A stretch of DNA of 64,000 bases, taken from assembly GCA_000333855.2 (NCBI GenBank), contig CM007317.1, positions 440,419-504,418 on the forward strand, written 5' to 3'. The stretch is from Endotrypanum monterogeii. Its lineage: Eukaryota > Euglenozoa > Kinetoplastea > Trypanosomatida > Trypanosomatidae. A program made the position numbers and the translations under genes. The notes under the pieces were generated by a model. The model saw only the letters and a list, made by a program, of their open reading frames with translations. It ran no database searches and was not told the origin of the DNA. Below, piece by piece: positions 61,786-64,000 of the stretch; the stretch's first letter is position 1; every line of letters begins with the position of its first letter.

Positions 61786-63021
61786 ATGCCGGCAACCAGG
61801 TCCCTAGCAGAGCTTCAGGCAGAGATCAGCCGTCTCGATGATCGCTATCTCGTGGAGTGCATCATTGGTGCCGGTTCCTATGGCATCGTGATACGTGCGC
61901 GTGACACCAAGGAAAATGATAGTCTTGTCGCAATGAAGCGCGTTAACAAGGAAATCTTTGATGAGGCGGTTTTGGCCGAGCGTATACTACGTGAGATCAA
62001 ACTGTTGGCTCACTTCAACGACCACAACATTATTGGCCTTCGGAATATTCTTACCCCGGAGGACCCGGAAAACTTTGAGCACTTCTATATTGTAATGGAC
62101 ATTATGGAGACGGACCTAAAGCAGGTGCTCCGCAGTAGGCAGGAGTTGACAGAGGCGCACACACAGTTCTTCATCTACCAAGCCCTGCGCGCACTACACA
62201 TCATTCACAGCGCTGGGGTCATTCATCGTGATATTACGCCTGCAAACATACTTGTCAACACGAACTGCGACTTGAAGATTTGCGACTTCGGTTTGGCAAA
62301 GGAAGAAAATGATCAGGGTGAGTACATGACAGACTACGTGACGATGCGCTGGTACCGCGCACCTGAGTTGGTGATGGAGGACAAGAGCTACTCGACACAG
62401 ATTGACGTGTGGGGCATTGGGTGTATTCTCGGCGAGCTGCTCGGCTCTCGGCCGCTTTTTCAAGGGAAAGACCGCGTGAACCAGCTAGACAAGATAATTG
62501 AAGTCATCGGCACACCATCTGACGAGGACATCAGCTCTGTAGGGTCGTCTGCTGCGCAGAAATACCTCAGAAAGAAGGGTCACCGTCCGCCACCCGATTG
62601 GCGCCAGCGCTACCCAAGGGCGTCTGCCGAGGCACTCGACCTTTTGCGCCGCATGCTGGTCTTTAACCCCAACCAGCGGATCACGGTGCTGCAGGCGATG
62701 CGCCACCCGTTCCTAGAGCAACTGCACGACGACGCCGACGATGAGGTCAGCTACACCCCCTTTCGCTTTGACGAGCCCGAGGAGAAGACGGTACTGGACG
62801 TGAAGCGCGCCATCTACGCGGAGAGTCTGAGGTTTCATCGTGATCATCCCTCCTCCATGCGAGCAACAGGGACGCACAGCTCTTTCACCACCACCAGCGT
62901 GGCCGCACCAAGCGTGGCAACAGAGGGTGAGGGTCGCTCAGCGCAGCAGACAATCGAGAAGGACGTTCCTGAAGATGCTGCGGACGGAAACTTCGAGCGT
63001 GATCAGGTTTCAAGCGACTAA
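61786..63021 (+). CDS. MAP kinase (CMGC group, TDY activation motif)
   Basis: 411 residues from ATG 61786. A complete kinase domain: Gly loop GAGSYG (28-33), Lys51 in AMKRV, alpha-C Glu near 69, catalytic loop HRDITPAN (Asp149, Asn154), DFG at 167-169 and the dual-phosphorylation TDY at 182-184, followed by 'VTMRWYRAPE'. The CMGC insert and 'HPFLEQLHDD' end of the domain are present. In most protein kinases the catalytic loop is HRDLKPxN; here Lys is replaced by Thr151, so the usual lysine contact to ATP gamma-phosphate is missing. I recall this variant in some Leishmania MAP kinases (possibly MPK4 group) but cannot confirm. A Ser/Thr-rich C-terminal tail of about 60 residues follows. Likely an active signalling kinase. 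Confidence 0.92.
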   Translation: MPATRSLAELQAEISRLDDRYLVECIIGAGSYGIVIRARDTKENDSLVAMKRVNKEIFDEAVLAERILREIKLLAHFNDHNIIGLRNILTPEDPENFEHFYIVMDIMETDLKQVLRSRQELTEAHTQFFIYQALRALHIIHSAGVIHRDITPANILVNTNCDLKICDFGLAKEENDQGEYMTDYVTMRWYRAPELVMEDKSYSTQIDVWGIGCILGELLGSRPLFQGKDRVNQLDKIIEVIGTPSDEDISSVGSSAAQKYLRKKGHRPPPDWRQRYPRASAEALDLLRRMLVFNPNQRITVLQAMRHPFLEQLHDDADDEVSYTPFRFDEPEEKTVLDVKRAIYAESLRFHRDHPSSMRATGTHSSFTTTSVAAPSVATEGEGRSAQQTIEKDVPEDAADGNFERDQVSSD

Positions 63022-63044
63022 CATGTGCGCGTAAAAATATATAT

Positions 63045-63079
<35 letters not shown>

Positions 63080-64000
63080 CGTAAACGGAGCTTGACGTAC
63101 ATTAGGTACAAGGGGAAGGGGGCAGTTGCATTCCTACGGTAATCGCAGCGGGTGCTCAGCAACAGAGGACAACGCAGCGAATCAGTGGTGCGGGAAGTAT
63201 GTATATAGTATGTAGGAGAAAAAAAAACATCCAAGGCTAGGGGACCTTTACTTTCGCTTTCTCTTCACCGAAAGTATCTCTATCTATCTATATGTGTATA
63301 TATATACATATACATATATATATGGGGCTGAAAAAAAAACCTTCACACACACACACACACACTTGCACGAGGTCAAGTGGGTGGAGAGCAGTTGAGAGGA
63401 TATCGTTTTTTTTTTTTTTCTGAAGCCATAAATGGTTTCCTTACACGTCGTTTCTCGACGTTTTTTTTTTTTTGCGAGAGGGTGACTGTCAATTTTTGTT
63501 AGTCTCATTTCCCTTTCCTTCCCCTCTTCTTCTTCCGCCTTTCTCAGTCATTGAGCATTCTCCCCTCCTTTTTTTTTTTATTCCCTTGCCTTCTGTCACA
63601 GAACAAATTGTTCAGTTTCTCGATTCCCCCCCTCCCCCTCGTGTCCTTCTGCTTGCAGCCAAACGAAGAAGAAGGGGCGTGTCGGCTCGTGCTTTCCTTC
63701 CCTCCCCCCCCTCCCTCCCGGCTACCGAGTCGCTGATCGAGAAGTATATCTGCGCTCTGCCAAGGAGGGGGGGGTAGAGGGGGAGAGATCAGACTTACAA
63801 AGAAAAGGGTGAGTTTGATGGGAAGAGACGCGCCTTGCTCTGCTGTTTCAAAGTTTCATTTCCCGCTCCTCCTACGCCCTTAGAGATCAAAGAAGAAGTA
63901 AAGCGATGCAGGGAGGCGGGGTGGCCTATATAACTCTTTTCACATCAGCTGTTCTTGCTCCTTGGCTGAAATTCTTCCCCCCCCCCCCCCCCCCCCCCCC
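63022..64000. other. 3' flank of MAP kinase gene, ending in poly-C
   Basis: No gene is seen. It contains TA (63037-63079), mixed TATC/TA (63282-63323) and CA (63343-63362) microsatellites, T-runs, and a terminal run of 24 C (63977-64000). Confidence 0.6.

Noticed and set aside
63977..64000. Telomere
   Set aside because: No TTAGGG or CCCTAA units are seen; only a C homopolymer.

Overview
This window looks like nuclear chromosome sequence of a trypanosomatid (Kinetoplastea), most likely a Leishmania-like member of the Leishmaniinae; I cannot name the species. Every convincing gene (24, one of them split in this assembly) is on the + strand and intron-free. Genes are separated by 0.3-1.8 kb of pyrimidine-rich spacer full of poly-T/poly-C tracts, TA/CA/GT microsatellites and AG dinucleotides. 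That is the layout of a polycistronic unit matured by spliced-leader trans-splicing and polyadenylation. Several products have kinetoplastid features.

Layout. 1-2080: 3' part of an unrecognised protein, then tRNA-Ser(CGA). 2.8-10.4 kb: BCS1-like AAA ATPase, PPR-type protein, F-box protein. 11.6-19.8 kb: two paralogous WD40/poly-proline proteins, the second with a large 60-bp coding minisatellite, then a third proline-rich protein that shares a C-terminal motif with the second. 20.8-26.6 kb: a DDAH-like pentein lacking the expected catalytic residues, a single-pass membrane protein, a thioredoxin-like protein (CIPC) and a small MOZART1-like candidate. 27.9-33.9 kb: ADCK1-type atypical kinase, splicing factor CWC15, type II membrane glycosyltransferase candidate. 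34-36.9 kb: a decayed reading frame and a GC-rich block. 36.9-43.1 kb: a PNUTS-like PP1-targeting protein, kynurenine-type aminotransferase, a syntaxin-16-like SNARE with a CaaX box instead of a membrane anchor, NIP7, ISD11. 44.6-53.8 kb: one very large protein broken by an apparent scaffold misjoin. 54.6-63.0 kb: PIG-F, a RAD51 paralogue, a basic low-complexity protein and a MAP kinase. The window ends in a run of 24 C.

The genes do not form one pathway, as is usual for trypanosomatid units: functions mix mitochondrial biogenesis (BCS1-like, PPR, ADCK1, ISD11), RNA and ribosome biology (CWC15, NIP7, tRNA), transcription control (PNUTS candidate), trafficking and membrane anchors (SNARE, PIG-F, glycosyltransferase), DNA repair and signalling. 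No CRISPR array, rRNA, prokaryotic-style operon or intact transposon was seen.

The points most worth a second look are: the misjoin at 47.1-47.8 kb, which hides a single gene of about 2,872 codons; the PNUTS-like protein with an RVCW motif; the CaaX-tailed syntaxin; the pentein with its catalytic positions replaced; the WD40/proline-rich gene trio; and hairpin-forming inverted repeats around CA microsatellites in untranslated regions.
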